Assembly (NCBI GenBank): GCA_030065855.1
Contig: JASJCT010000022.1
Coordinates: forward strand, 161,743 to 225,742
Length of the DNA stretch: 64,000 nucleotides
DNA from: Myxococcota bacterium
GTDB taxonomy: Bacteria > Myxococcota_A > Polyangia > JAAYKL01
Direction: 5' to 3'
The notes beneath the pieces were generated by a model. It was not told the DNA's origin, searched no databases, and saw nothing but the letters and a program-made list of their open reading frames with translations. Below, piece by piece: positions 8,777 through 17,665 of the stretch; positions within the stretch are counted from its first letter, which is position 1, and the number at the start of each line of letters is the position of its first letter. Position numbers and translations under genes: made by a program.

Positions 8777-10234
8777 ATGCACGAAACAGTGCGGACATCC
8801 AATGGGGGTAATGCAGCGGGTAGCGCCAAACAACGCATCGAGCGCCCGTGGCGGCGCATGGCAGTTGCCGTTCCAATTTCCGTGATCTTGCACCTTGTGG
8901 TGGCTATGCTCCTTAGGCCTAGGTACCGAGACGTTGCGGATTATGCCGTTGACTTCAATGTGGCAGAAATTGCACCGGGCACCCCCAAGCAGCCGCCCAA
9001 ATCCGAGTCCAAAAAAGCCCGACAGGAGGAAATCCCATCGCCGCCACCTGAGAACGAGCCTCCAGAGGAGCGGGTTCGAGATATTGGATCATCCCCATCA
9101 AAAAAAAACACGCTGACTGAACGCACGCCTCAACAAGGCGCTGGGGGGCCGATGGGGGATGGCGGTCCGTCTGATGGGGGCACTGCGATTGGGATGGACG
9201 AGGGCGCGTCACGGGACGGGGGCGCTGGCGGTATCTGCATGCCCGACCTGTTTCCGTTTTTAGCGCCAGATCCGTCGTGGCTGCTATGGGTATCGGTAGG
9301 GTCATTTCGAGAGACGTCGCTACAGCGATCCATTGCAGCAACCCTCTCCCACTACACCCAGGGACAGATCCTTCGCACTGCCACTGGTTTTGATCCCGAA
9401 CAGGACATCATGGGGCTCCTCGTTGCGGCAAAAAGTGTTTTTAATGAGGCCTCTTACAGAATCGTCATGGGGTATGATGCTGGGCAAGCAGCCCTTCGCG
9501 AGCACCTGACCAGGGCGCTCGCACCCAATCCGGCATTCCAATGGACGCGGACAAAACAGGGGTGGGAAGGGGGCACTCAGGCTGGGCCAATCGTTCACCT
9601 GGTGGGTGCTGGGGAAGTTCTCGTGGTCGATGGCCCAATGGGCATGGTATCTCCTGGCACAGGGACTGCTGCGACGGTTGAAGGTGGTGGGGGAGCCCCC
9701 GTCGCGCCCGAAACCGCCGTGCCACCAGGTGCGTTTCCACTCTGGCCCCTGCAGCCGACCTGTCTCTCCCGTTTGAAAAAGCCGGTGCCAGGGTCGTCCC
9801 AGCTCGTTCGCGCGGCCAGGTCTTTTTTGGCCCCAGATGCAAAAGGTCATTGGCCGGTTGCCCTTCTCGCCACGAGTGATCCGCGGGCCATCGGCCTTCG
9901 CAAGGGCTCAAAAAGCGCTCCTGGGTTTGAGATCGCGTTCATCCGCGCGTATTTTAGCGACCCGATCCGCCTGGAAGGGGACGTGCGGTTCTCAGGTGAC
10001 CCCGCAACGGTTGCTGCCCTTGCCAGCACATGGCAGCGCATTGCGGCGCGCACGGCAAAAGACCCGCTATTTGCCCTGGCCGGGTTGCATCGCTTGTTCG
10101 ACGCCTTGCACATTGTGCCCCAGGGGACGACGATTCGGTTTACATTGACCCTTACAGAGGGACAAGTCCGAGCAGGGCTTCTGTTTTTGCAACTGCAGGG
10201 GGAGATATTGGAACGCCATCTAAAGCATCAATAG
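8777..10234 (+). CDS. Single-pass membrane protein with Pro/Lys/Glu-rich linker (TonB-like architecture)
   Basis: MAVAVPISVILHLVVAMLLRP followed by PKQPPKSESKKARQEEIPSPPPENEPPEE and a globular C-terminus. Confidence 0.6.
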   Translation: MHETVRTSNGGNAAGSAKQRIERPWRRMAVAVPISVILHLVVAMLLRPRYRDVADYAVDFNVAEIAPGTPKQPPKSESKKARQEEIPSPPPENEPPEERVRDIGSSPSKKNTLTERTPQQGAGGPMGDGGPSDGGTAIGMDEGASRDGGAGGICMPDLFPFLAPDPSWLLWVSVGSFRETSLQRSIAATLSHYTQGQILRTATGFDPEQDIMGLLVAAKSVFNEASYRIVMGYDAGQAALREHLTRALAPNPAFQWTRTKQGWEGGTQAGPIVHLVGAGEVLVVDGPMGMVSPGTGTAATVEGGGGAPVAPETAVPPGAFPLWPLQPTCLSRLKKPVPGSSQLVRAARSFLAPDAKGHWPVALLATSDPRAIGLRKGSKSAPGFEIAFIRAYFSDPIRLEGDVRFSGDPATVAALASTWQRIAARTAKDPLFALAGLHRLFDALHIVPQGTTIRFTLTLTEGQVRAGLLFLQLQGEILERHLKHQ

Positions 10235-10388
10235 GATCAAAGTTTTACACAAAAATAATTTTTTTTAAGATGGGCCGCTGCCAAAAAAAACCTCGCCAAC
10301 ATCTGGACACGAGGACAAAAGACAGGCTATCAATCATCGATTCCTGCTGTAGCGGCAAAGCCGTCGGCACCTGTCGACCTGCTGCCAT

Positions 10389-10472
10389 GCCGGGGTGGCG
10401 GAATAGGCAGACGCAAGGGACTTAAAATCCCTCGGGCGAAAGCCCGTACGGGTTCGATTCCCGTCCCCGGCA
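10389..10472 (+). tRNA. tRNA-Leu, anticodon UAA
   Basis: Acceptor GCCGGGG/CCCCGGC; anticodon arm AGGGA-CTTAAAA-TCCCT; T arm cgggTTCGATTcccg; variable arm CGGGCGAAAGCCCG. Confidence 0.95.
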
Positions 10473-10655
10473 CAACATGCAATGTGGGGCTCATGGGGCT
10501 GTTTCCCCTCTTTACGGGATAGCTTGACGCAGCGTTTTTTCCAATTTATTAAGAGGGCGAAACTGCTGTGACGCGTGCTATCTGATGGCGAAGATCGAGG
10601 GCGCACATGTGGAGGAATTGGCCTCTGAATGAGTATTTGAGTGGAGAGTACAACG

Positions 10656-11204
10656 ATGAATGCTGATGACCTGTTTACGGCCCCCCAGGTGGCTAAGATC
10701 TGTTCCACAGATCTTAAGACCATCCACAATTGGGTGAACCGAGGCGAAATCAAGTCCTTTAGGACACCCGGCCGCCATCTCCGTTTTCGGCGGCAGGATA
10801 TTCTCGAATTCCTGAATAAATTTGGATATCCTGTACCTGACGGGTTTTCCCCAGCGAGACAGCGGGTGGTGATGCTCGACAAGGACGAAGCGAGCATGAA
10901 GCCCATCAAGCGCGTATTATCACGCGACTTTGATGTAGACGCCTACACGGACCAGGTGGACGCGCTGCTCGCCATCGGCAAAGACCGTCCCCATTTGGTA
11001 TTGGTTAGTGCTGCGGCCGGCGATGAAGACGAGCTAACCCACTTGGTGGCCCGCCTGGCGACCAAAAAGGAGACCTGTCCGGTGGCAGTGTACACCGAAG
11101 ACAGTTCGGGCAGAGACATGGCCGTCAAAGCAGGTGCCAGCGACATCATTCCCACCTTGGACGGAAAGGAAATCCGCAAGCGGATATTTTCCCTTCTTAA
11201 ATAA
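10656..11204 (+). CDS. Excisionase/MerR-type HTH fused to receiver-like domain
   Basis: LFTAPQVAKICSTDLKTIHNWVNRGEIKSFRTPGRHLRFRRQDILEFL plus VVMLDKDEASMKPIKRVLSRDF...HLVLVSAAAG...AVKAGASDII. Confidence 0.8.
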   Translation: MNADDLFTAPQVAKICSTDLKTIHNWVNRGEIKSFRTPGRHLRFRRQDILEFLNKFGYPVPDGFSPARQRVVMLDKDEASMKPIKRVLSRDFDVDAYTDQVDALLAIGKDRPHLVLVSAAAGDEDELTHLVARLATKKETCPVAVYTEDSSGRDMAVKAGASDIIPTLDGKEIRKRIFSLLK

Positions 11205-11217
11205 TGAGCAATCCCAG

Positions 11218-12768
11218 CTATTGGGGGGTCGATCGCAGGGCCAGCCCATGGCGCTCGAAATCCGCTGCCAACCAGGCGTAATCCCTTTGAATGCGGTCAC
11301 TGGCGGATTCAAACGCCATCTCCTCAACACGGGTGCGGTCGCCAAACCGCATCATCGTTACCGACATTTCCTCCAGATCCTGTCGTGTGGGTGAAAACAC
11401 ACACACAGCCACATGGGGATAGGTCTCCTGAGCCCGGCCGATGACCTCAGATAATCGGGTGCGTATGAGCGCCTTGACGGATTGAACCGAATTGAAAAAA
11501 CCACCGCGCTGGCTGACGTATCCGGGTGTTTCAACCCGCATGGGGGTCAAGGGGTCGATGCAAATAATGAGGCTCGCTCCCCGTGCAATGGCAATATCTA
11601 AATTTACAGTCCGGGTAAAAATGCCGTCGATGTAATATCGGTCCTTGATCTTTTCCGGCGGATAATAGGGCGTCATTGCAGCAGAAGCCCGGAGTGCGTG
11701 GGAGATTGGGATATCCCGAAAGCCCTCGTCGCCAAACGTTACATGGGCGCCGGAATCCTGGTCTGTGGTGCCGATGAAGAGTTCTTTGCTCAGTTGACCA
11801 AAGTCGTTTGTCATGCCCGGCTTGCTGAGCTCTTTTTCGAGATGCCACTTCATGCGATCGCCTGAAAACAGGGCACTAGGGGTGATCTTCATGGCCGTGT
11901 CGACCGGATTTTTGAGCCAATTTCCGCGTAATAGGTCCCCGGTAGATTTGATGATTCTCGAGGCAATCTCCCCCACATTCGGGTCGAACAGCATACTCCT
12001 CGTAAAAGGGGCGACGCGGCTCGGTTTGCCGTTCATCGCGTCAGTGAGCTCATCAGGCCGAACCCCGTTGGCGAGAAATGCGCCGATGATCCCGCCGGCA
12101 GAAATCCCGGAAAAAATATCGAAATCCACAACCGACCCCCCCATCAGATGGGCATCGATGGCCCGCAGGGCTCCCATTTCGTAGATCATGCCTTCGATAC
12201 CCCCGCCAGCCAGGCACAGGGCTACTTTGCCTGGTTTGGGGGGTTGAACGATTTTGGCCACGGCAGTTAGGGCTGTTTCGAGGGACGGGGGATCGACAAT
12301 CACACCGCCGAGCTGAAAGGCGCCAACGGCAAATGCATGATGTGCTGTCGTGTCTGCGTCCGGCAATATCACCAGTATGGCGCCCCGATTCAGGGCGCGG
12401 TTAGGATCCGTGTAGGCCAGAAGCTTCGGAATTGTCTGTCCGGCCATGGTTTCGGCAAATGCGCTGGATTGCGGGGATGATGCCCTGTTATCGATAAGCA
12501 GGGCATGTACCGGTGACTGGCTGACCGCCCGGACGGCTGCGCTCGGTTCGTCATAGACATCGATTGCCAGGCGCGGCAACAAGGAGGCCAACGGCCCGCT
12601 GGTATCGGGGGATGTTTGTCCCTGGTTTATTTTGGCGGTCAGGGCTGCTACTTCCTGACGACGCGCTGCCACAACCGAGGGCGAAACAACGACGATGACC
12701 CGCATCTCAGCGATGGGTTCTATTCTCTCTGCTCTTTCTTGCCGAGGGTCGATTTTTGGTGTGCGCAT
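11218..12768 (-). CDS. Patatin-like phospholipase with N-terminal receiver-like extension
   Basis: LCLAGGGIEGMIYEMGAL oxyanion loop, GISAG nucleophile elbow, later DGIFTRTVNLD. Confidence 0.85.
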   Translation of the reverse strand: MRTPKIDPRQERAERIEPIAEMRVIVVVSPSVVAARRQEVAALTAKINQGQTSPDTSGPLASLLPRLAIDVYDEPSAAVRAVSQSPVHALLIDNRASSPQSSAFAETMAGQTIPKLLAYTDPNRALNRGAILVILPDADTTAHHAFAVGAFQLGGVIVDPPSLETALTAVAKIVQPPKPGKVALCLAGGGIEGMIYEMGALRAIDAHLMGGSVVDFDIFSGISAGGIIGAFLANGVRPDELTDAMNGKPSRVAPFTRSMLFDPNVGEIASRIIKSTGDLLRGNWLKNPVDTAMKITPSALFSGDRMKWHLEKELSKPGMTNDFGQLSKELFIGTTDQDSGAHVTFGDEGFRDIPISHALRASAAMTPYYPPEKIKDRYYIDGIFTRTVNLDIAIARGASLIICIDPLTPMRVETPGYVSQRGGFFNSVQSVKALIRTRLSEVIGRAQETYPHVAVCVFSPTRQDLEEMSVTMMRFGDRTRVEEMAFESASDRIQRDYAWLAADFERHGLALRSTPQ

Positions 12769-12906
12769 CGGACCTGACTTTGTTTTATGTTTTTGTTTTA
12801 CAAAATTGTATTTTCGTTTTTATTTTTGTATACGTATTTTTTATAAGTATAAAGTTACACTTAACGAACTTCATAAAAGTTTGTAGCGAATGTTGTGGAG
12901 GAAATC

Positions 12907-13146
12907 ATGGCCGAAGACAAAGTTGTTGCCACTTTCAAGCGAAATCCCACGGAAGAAGTCAGAGCGGGCATCAAGGAATTCAAGGGCCGACGGTACATCG
13001 ATCTGCGAATTTACTATATGGATGATAAGGGAGAGTGGAAGCCCACCCGCAAGGGCATTTCACTTGCTACAGATTTCATGCCCGAGTTGAGACAGGCGGT
13101 CGATGCCATCGAACAAGAGCTGCAGGCGAGCGAACAAGAGGCGTAA
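12907..13146 (+). CDS. PC4/p15 (transcriptional coactivator)-like small protein
   Basis: IKEFKGRRYIDLRIYYMDDKGEWKPTRKGISL matches the PC4 family pattern. Confidence 0.8.
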   Translation: MAEDKVVATFKRNPTEEVRAGIKEFKGRRYIDLRIYYMDDKGEWKPTRKGISLATDFMPELRQAVDAIEQELQASEQEA

Positions 13147-13451
13147 TCGTCACCGCGCCCCTTCGCCTTATTGCTGCTGCTGACTGTCAATCGATAGCAA
13201 GGCCAGTGCCATGTCCTATGTATGTTGTCGGGTGAAGGCAGCTCCTCCCTCTTTGAAGAATGGGGATAGGGGGATTTTCAAACCGATGAAGCGTGCACTA
13301 TTACAGTGACATAGAACTCAACTCACCTGTCGAAGCCGCGCTCACTCAAGGGATCTGGTGTGGTGTCCGAATAGCGGGTTTCCCGACCGGCATCCCTGTG
13401 GTATTTCCACTCTCGAAATAAGGCGATTTCTCAATATCGAGGAGGTAATAA

Positions 13452-16439
13452 ATGGCGCATCGTATCGAGATATCCCTCAAGCGGGGACATCGCGACGCCT
13501 TGGGTGCCCGGGTTGCGGCGCGCATTAGAGATGACCTCGAACTGGACGTCAAAAAAGTGCGCACCGTCGATGTCTACACCATCGACGGGGACCTCGATCC
13601 CAGCAGCCTTAACGAGCTGGCGACCGCGATTTCAGACCCTATTATTCAGGAGTGGCACGTCGACGCCCCTCTCAAGCGAAGCTATGACTGGCTGATAGAG
13701 ATCGCCCTGCGTCCCGGGGTCACCGACAATGTGGGGCGGACAGCCACCGAAGCGGCGCAGCTGGTACTCAAGGACAACTGGCCGTCGCACGGGGTGATGT
13801 ATGCATCCAGACAATACCTCGTCACTGGAGAACTGGTCCGCTCCGAAGTCGACCGTATTGCCACGGGACTCCTGGGAAACCCACTGATCCATCGGCACCG
13901 GGTCCTGGATCGCCACTCGGCTGAAGCTGGGCAGTGCCTCGCTCCGGAAGTACCGCGCGTGGGCGTGGCAGCGGATCCAAAAGTCGACACCATCAGTTTG
14001 GAAATCCCCGACGATGCCCTCGTCCGTCTCAGCCGGGAGCGAACCCTGGCCCTTACCCTCGAGGAAATGCAGGCCATTCGGGATCATTACCGGGACGAAA
14101 CAGTGCGGCAAAGGCGCGCTGAAATGGGATTGTCCACAGATCCAACAGATGTGGAGCTCGAGGTATTGGCGCAAACCTGGTCCGAACACTGCAAGCACAA
14201 AATTTTCAACGCGCGCATCACTTACAAAGAAACGCCCGGCCATACCGAGGAGATCAACTCCCTCTTTAAAACCTACATCGAAGGCGCGACCCGCACGGTT
14301 CGGGCCAATTTGGGATTAGAGGATTTTTGCCGCTCCGTGTTCGTCGATAACGCGGGTGTCTGGAAGTTCGATGGGGAAAACAACCTCGTATTCAAAGTCG
14401 AGACCCACAATTCCCCGTCTGCCCTCGACCCCTATGGCGGCGCGCTCACGGGCATTGTCGGCGTTAACCGGGATCCTCACGGCACGGGCCAAGGTGCGCG
14501 CCTGTTTTGCAATACCAATGTCTTTTGCCTGGCCTCACCGTTTTTTAAAGGTGCCATACCCGAGCGGCTGCTTCACCCCCGACGGGTTCTCGAGGGCGTG
14601 CGCGAGGGGGTGGAGCACGGGGGCAACAAGAGCGGCATTCCCACGGTGAACGGCTCCCTGGTCTTCGACGATCGGTACTTGGGAAAACCCCTGGTATTTT
14701 GCGGCACTGGCGGCATCATGCCGACCGAGATCAACGGCCAGCCATCCCATTTAAAAGCAGCACGGCCCGGAGATCGGGTGATGATGGTGGGAGGGCGCAT
14801 CGGAAAGGACGGCATCCACGGCGCCACCTTTTCGTCTGAAGAGCTCCACGAAGGATCTCCAGCCACAGCTGTTCAAATTGGAGATCCCATCACCCAAAAG
14901 AGAATGACGGATTTCCTGCTGCGCGCGAGAGACGAGGGGCTGATGACCTGCCTCACGGACAACGGCGCTGGCGGCCTGGCATCTTCAGTGGGGGAAACCG
15001 CTCAAACCCCTGGCGGTGCCCGCATTGATTTGGCCCTGGCACCCCTCAAGTACCCAGGACTTCAGCCGTGGGAAATATTTTTGTCCGAGGCCCAGGAGAG
15101 AATGACCGCGGCAGTGCCTCCTGAAAAGGCGGAGCGATTTGTGTCCCTGGCCGCGGAAATGGGGGTGCTGGCCACGGATCTGGGTGCATATACCGACAGC
15201 GAGGCCTTAGAGGTTTGGCACGGCAGCGCCCTGGTCGGCCTCTTTGACATGGGGTTCTTACATGATGGCGTACCCCAATTGGACCTTAATGCGGTCTGGC
15301 CGCCTTTGTCCGAGACTCCGGCCGATCTACCGACGTCGGTAGATGTGGGAGAAATCCTAAACACCCTGCTCAGCAGCCTGAATATCTGTTCCAAGGAGTA
15401 CTGGGTTCGCCAATACGACCACGAAGTCCAGGGCGGTGCCGTCGTAAAACCCCTTACAGGCGCCGATGATGACGGACCCTCTGATGCAGCGGTGATCCGG
15501 CCGGTCCTTACGTCCATGCAAGGGGTTGCCGTGGGACACGGCATTTGCCCTCAGTATTCGGAAATCGATACCTTCCACATGGCCACTTGTGCCGCAGACG
15601 AAGCAATGCGCAATGTGGTCGCAGTGGGGGCGAATCCCGACCGGGTGGTTGCGCTGGACAATTTCTGCTGGTGCGATCCCGTAAAATCCAACGCCAACCC
15701 GGATGGCGAGTACAAACTGGCCCAGTTGGTGCGGGCAAACAAGGCCTTAAAGGAAATCTGCGTGGCCTATGGCATGCCCCTCGTGTCTGGCAAAGACAGC
15801 ATGAAAAACGACTACGCCATCGGCGATACCCGCATTTCCATACCGCCGACCCTGCTCGTGTCCGCAATTGGCCAGGTCGAAGACGTGAACAACGCTGTGA
15901 CCATGGACGCCAAAAAGCCAGAGGATCTGGTCTATGTCGTGGGCATGACCCATGGGGATCTGGGCAGCTCAGCGTACCTCAAGGCCGGGTCTATCAACGG
16001 CGGCACTGTTCCAAAACTCAGGGATCCGTTAGCGACGATCGAGAGCTACAGATGGCTGCATCGAGCCATGGAGAGCCGGCTCGTCGCATCGTGTCACGAC
16101 ATTTCCGAGGGCGGCCTGGGGATCTCACTGGCAGAAACGGCCTTTGCCGGTGGTTTGGGAATGGTCGTAGACCTGGGCCAAGTCCCGGCAGCAGGCGTGG
16201 ACCGGGACGACGTTTTGCTCTTTTCAGAATCCCCGGGACGCTTTGTGGTCACGGTATCGCCCGGGGCAGCACAGGCCTTTGAGATACTGATGGCAGATGC
16301 GGCAAAAAAAATCGGATTTGTGACAGCGGATAAACGACTGGTCATCACTGGCAGTTCAGGCAAGGTGGTCGCGGACATGGATATCTTCGCGCTCAAGCAG
16401 TGCTGGCAACAGCCGCTTCTGTTCGAGGAGGTGTTGTAA
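13452..16439 (+). CDS. purL: Phosphoribosylformylglycinamidine synthase, PurS-like N-terminus fused to PurL
   Basis: SEHCKHKIFNARI, KVETHNSPSALDPYGGALTGIVGVNRDPHGTG, TDNGAGGLASSVGE, SGKDSMKNDY, ASCHDISEGGLGISLAE. Confidence 0.96.
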   Translation: MAHRIEISLKRGHRDALGARVAARIRDDLELDVKKVRTVDVYTIDGDLDPSSLNELATAISDPIIQEWHVDAPLKRSYDWLIEIALRPGVTDNVGRTATEAAQLVLKDNWPSHGVMYASRQYLVTGELVRSEVDRIATGLLGNPLIHRHRVLDRHSAEAGQCLAPEVPRVGVAADPKVDTISLEIPDDALVRLSRERTLALTLEEMQAIRDHYRDETVRQRRAEMGLSTDPTDVELEVLAQTWSEHCKHKIFNARITYKETPGHTEEINSLFKTYIEGATRTVRANLGLEDFCRSVFVDNAGVWKFDGENNLVFKVETHNSPSALDPYGGALTGIVGVNRDPHGTGQGARLFCNTNVFCLASPFFKGAIPERLLHPRRVLEGVREGVEHGGNKSGIPTVNGSLVFDDRYLGKPLVFCGTGGIMPTEINGQPSHLKAARPGDRVMMVGGRIGKDGIHGATFSSEELHEGSPATAVQIGDPITQKRMTDFLLRARDEGLMTCLTDNGAGGLASSVGETAQTPGGARIDLALAPLKYPGLQPWEIFLSEAQERMTAAVPPEKAERFVSLAAEMGVLATDLGAYTDSEALEVWHGSALVGLFDMGFLHDGVPQLDLNAVWPPLSETPADLPTSVDVGEILNTLLSSLNICSKEYWVRQYDHEVQGGAVVKPLTGADDDGPSDAAVIRPVLTSMQGVAVGHGICPQYSEIDTFHMATCAADEAMRNVVAVGANPDRVVALDNFCWCDPVKSNANPDGEYKLAQLVRANKALKEICVAYGMPLVSGKDSMKNDYAIGDTRISIPPTLLVSAIGQVEDVNNAVTMDAKKPEDLVYVVGMTHGDLGSSAYLKAGSINGGTVPKLRDPLATIESYRWLHRAMESRLVASCHDISEGGLGISLAETAFAGGLGMVVDLGQVPAAGVDRDDVLLFSESPGRFVVTVSPGAAQAFEILMADAAKKIGFVTADKRLVITGSSGKVVADMDIFALKQCWQQPLLFEEVL

Positions 16440-17257
16440 TGGCAACGTACGTGCGGGCCATCGTGCTGGCGGGCAACGGAATTAACTGTGAGATGGAGAC
16501 GGCACACGCGTGCCGCTTGGCCGGAGCAGACCAGGTGGACATTGTCTACCTGTGGGACCTGGCGTCTGGCAAAGCCAACCTGGACCAGTGCGATTTACTC
16601 TGCATGCCAGGAGGATTCCTCGACGGGGACGATTTGGGATCTGCGCTGGCATCTGCCATTCGCATCCGGCATACCGAGGTCGGCGGGGAGCGCCTGTTCG
16701 ATAAGTTGGTTGGGTTTGTGAATCGGGGCGGCCTCGTCTTGGGCATGTGCAATGGGTTTCAACTCCTCGTAAAGCTCGGCCTTCTCCCGGGTGTGGACAG
16801 CCAGATGGGCAAGCAGCAGGCCACCCTGGCGTGGAACGATTCTGGTAGATTCGAAGATCGGTGGGTTTCGCTTGCCGCAGATCCGGAATCACCGTGCGTG
16901 TTTACCAAGGATATCGAGCACATGTCACTACCGGTCCGCCACGGTGAAGGCAAGCTGGTACCCAGGGACGATGCAGTGCGCGAGGCCCTGCTCGCCAACC
17001 GGCAGGTGCCCTTGTTTTACATCGATCCCGAATCCGGCCGGGCCACGACCCGCTACCCCCTCAATCCAAACGGATCTGCAGACGGCATTGCCTCCCTGAC
17101 CGATCCCACTGGGCGCGTCTTTGGCCTAATGCCCCACCCAGAAGCATTCCTCCACCGCACCAACCATCCAAAATGGACCCGCCAGCGGCTAAGCGAAGCA
17201 GGCGACGGCCTGGCCATCTTTGTAAACGCCGTCGATGGGGTTCGAAAAGGGGTATAA
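16439..17257 (+). CDS. purQ: Phosphoribosylformylglycinamidine synthase glutaminase subunit
   Basis: LAGNGINCEMETAHACRLAGA, GLVLGMCNGFQLLVKLGLLPG, FGLMPHPEAF; start overlaps the purL stop (TAATG). Confidence 0.95.
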   Translation: MATYVRAIVLAGNGINCEMETAHACRLAGADQVDIVYLWDLASGKANLDQCDLLCMPGGFLDGDDLGSALASAIRIRHTEVGGERLFDKLVGFVNRGGLVLGMCNGFQLLVKLGLLPGVDSQMGKQQATLAWNDSGRFEDRWVSLAADPESPCVFTKDIEHMSLPVRHGEGKLVPRDDAVREALLANRQVPLFYIDPESGRATTRYPLNPNGSADGIASLTDPTGRVFGLMPHPEAFLHRTNHPKWTRQRLSEAGDGLAIFVNAVDGVRKGV

Positions 17258-17375
17258 GGATCTCTTTTTAGGGATGCACGCCTGCACGGTGACTGGCTCT
17301 CAGGACAACAACCGAACGCCTCGCTGCTAATAAAGAATCATTTTCAAGTTGAGATGGGAGCGCATTTCTGGTTTG

Positions 17376-17403
17376 TTGACACTGGACCATTTTACCCTAT
17401 AAT
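17376..17403 (+). promoter_or_regulatory. Consensus sigma70-type promoter upstream of HTH/TrlF operon
   Basis: TTGACA (17376-17381), 16-nt spacer, TATAAT (17398-17403), 40 nt before the ATG at 17444. Confidence 0.8.
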
Positions 17404-17443
17404 ACCCTTAGTTACACCGAATTTCCAAGAATGAGGAACGATA

Positions 17444-17665
17444 ATGGGTGAAACCGCAATGACCGTGCGAGAGGTCGCCTCTTATCTCAGTGTCACCGAG
17501 AAAACGGTCTATCGTCTAGCGCAAAAGGGCAAGCTGCCCGGTTTTAAAGTAGCAGGTGCCTGGCGATTCCGGAAAAGAGATATCGAGGGTTGGATTGAAG
17601 AGCAAAAACAAGTCGTCACGCAGCAAGATACAGACATCTATCAGAGCCCAGGGGGTAGCGAATGA
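17444..17665 (+). CDS. Excisionase-family HTH DNA-binding protein
   Basis: MTVREVASYLSVTEKTVYRLAQKGKLPGFKVAGAWRFRKRDIEGWI. Confidence 0.9.
   Translation: MGETAMTVREVASYLSVTEKTVYRLAQKGKLPGFKVAGAWRFRKRDIEGWIEEQKQVVTQQDTDIYQSPGGSE

Noticed and set aside
10334-10909. 191-aa minus-strand ORF ending GDGNRTRTGFRPRDFKSLASAYSATPA
   Set aside because: This segment is the antisense translation of tRNA-Leu, a common spurious ORF; it also overlaps the HTH gene.
13682-16507. Many ORFs antisense to or out of frame with purL (e.g. 13632..14243 -, 15545..16282 +, 16094..16507 -)
   Set aside because: High-GC shadow ORFs over a clearly functional purL/purQ pair.
17444-17665. HTH gene as a prophage or ICE excisionase
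   Set aside because: No integrase, att-like repeats or phage genes nearby; it is more likely the operon regulator.
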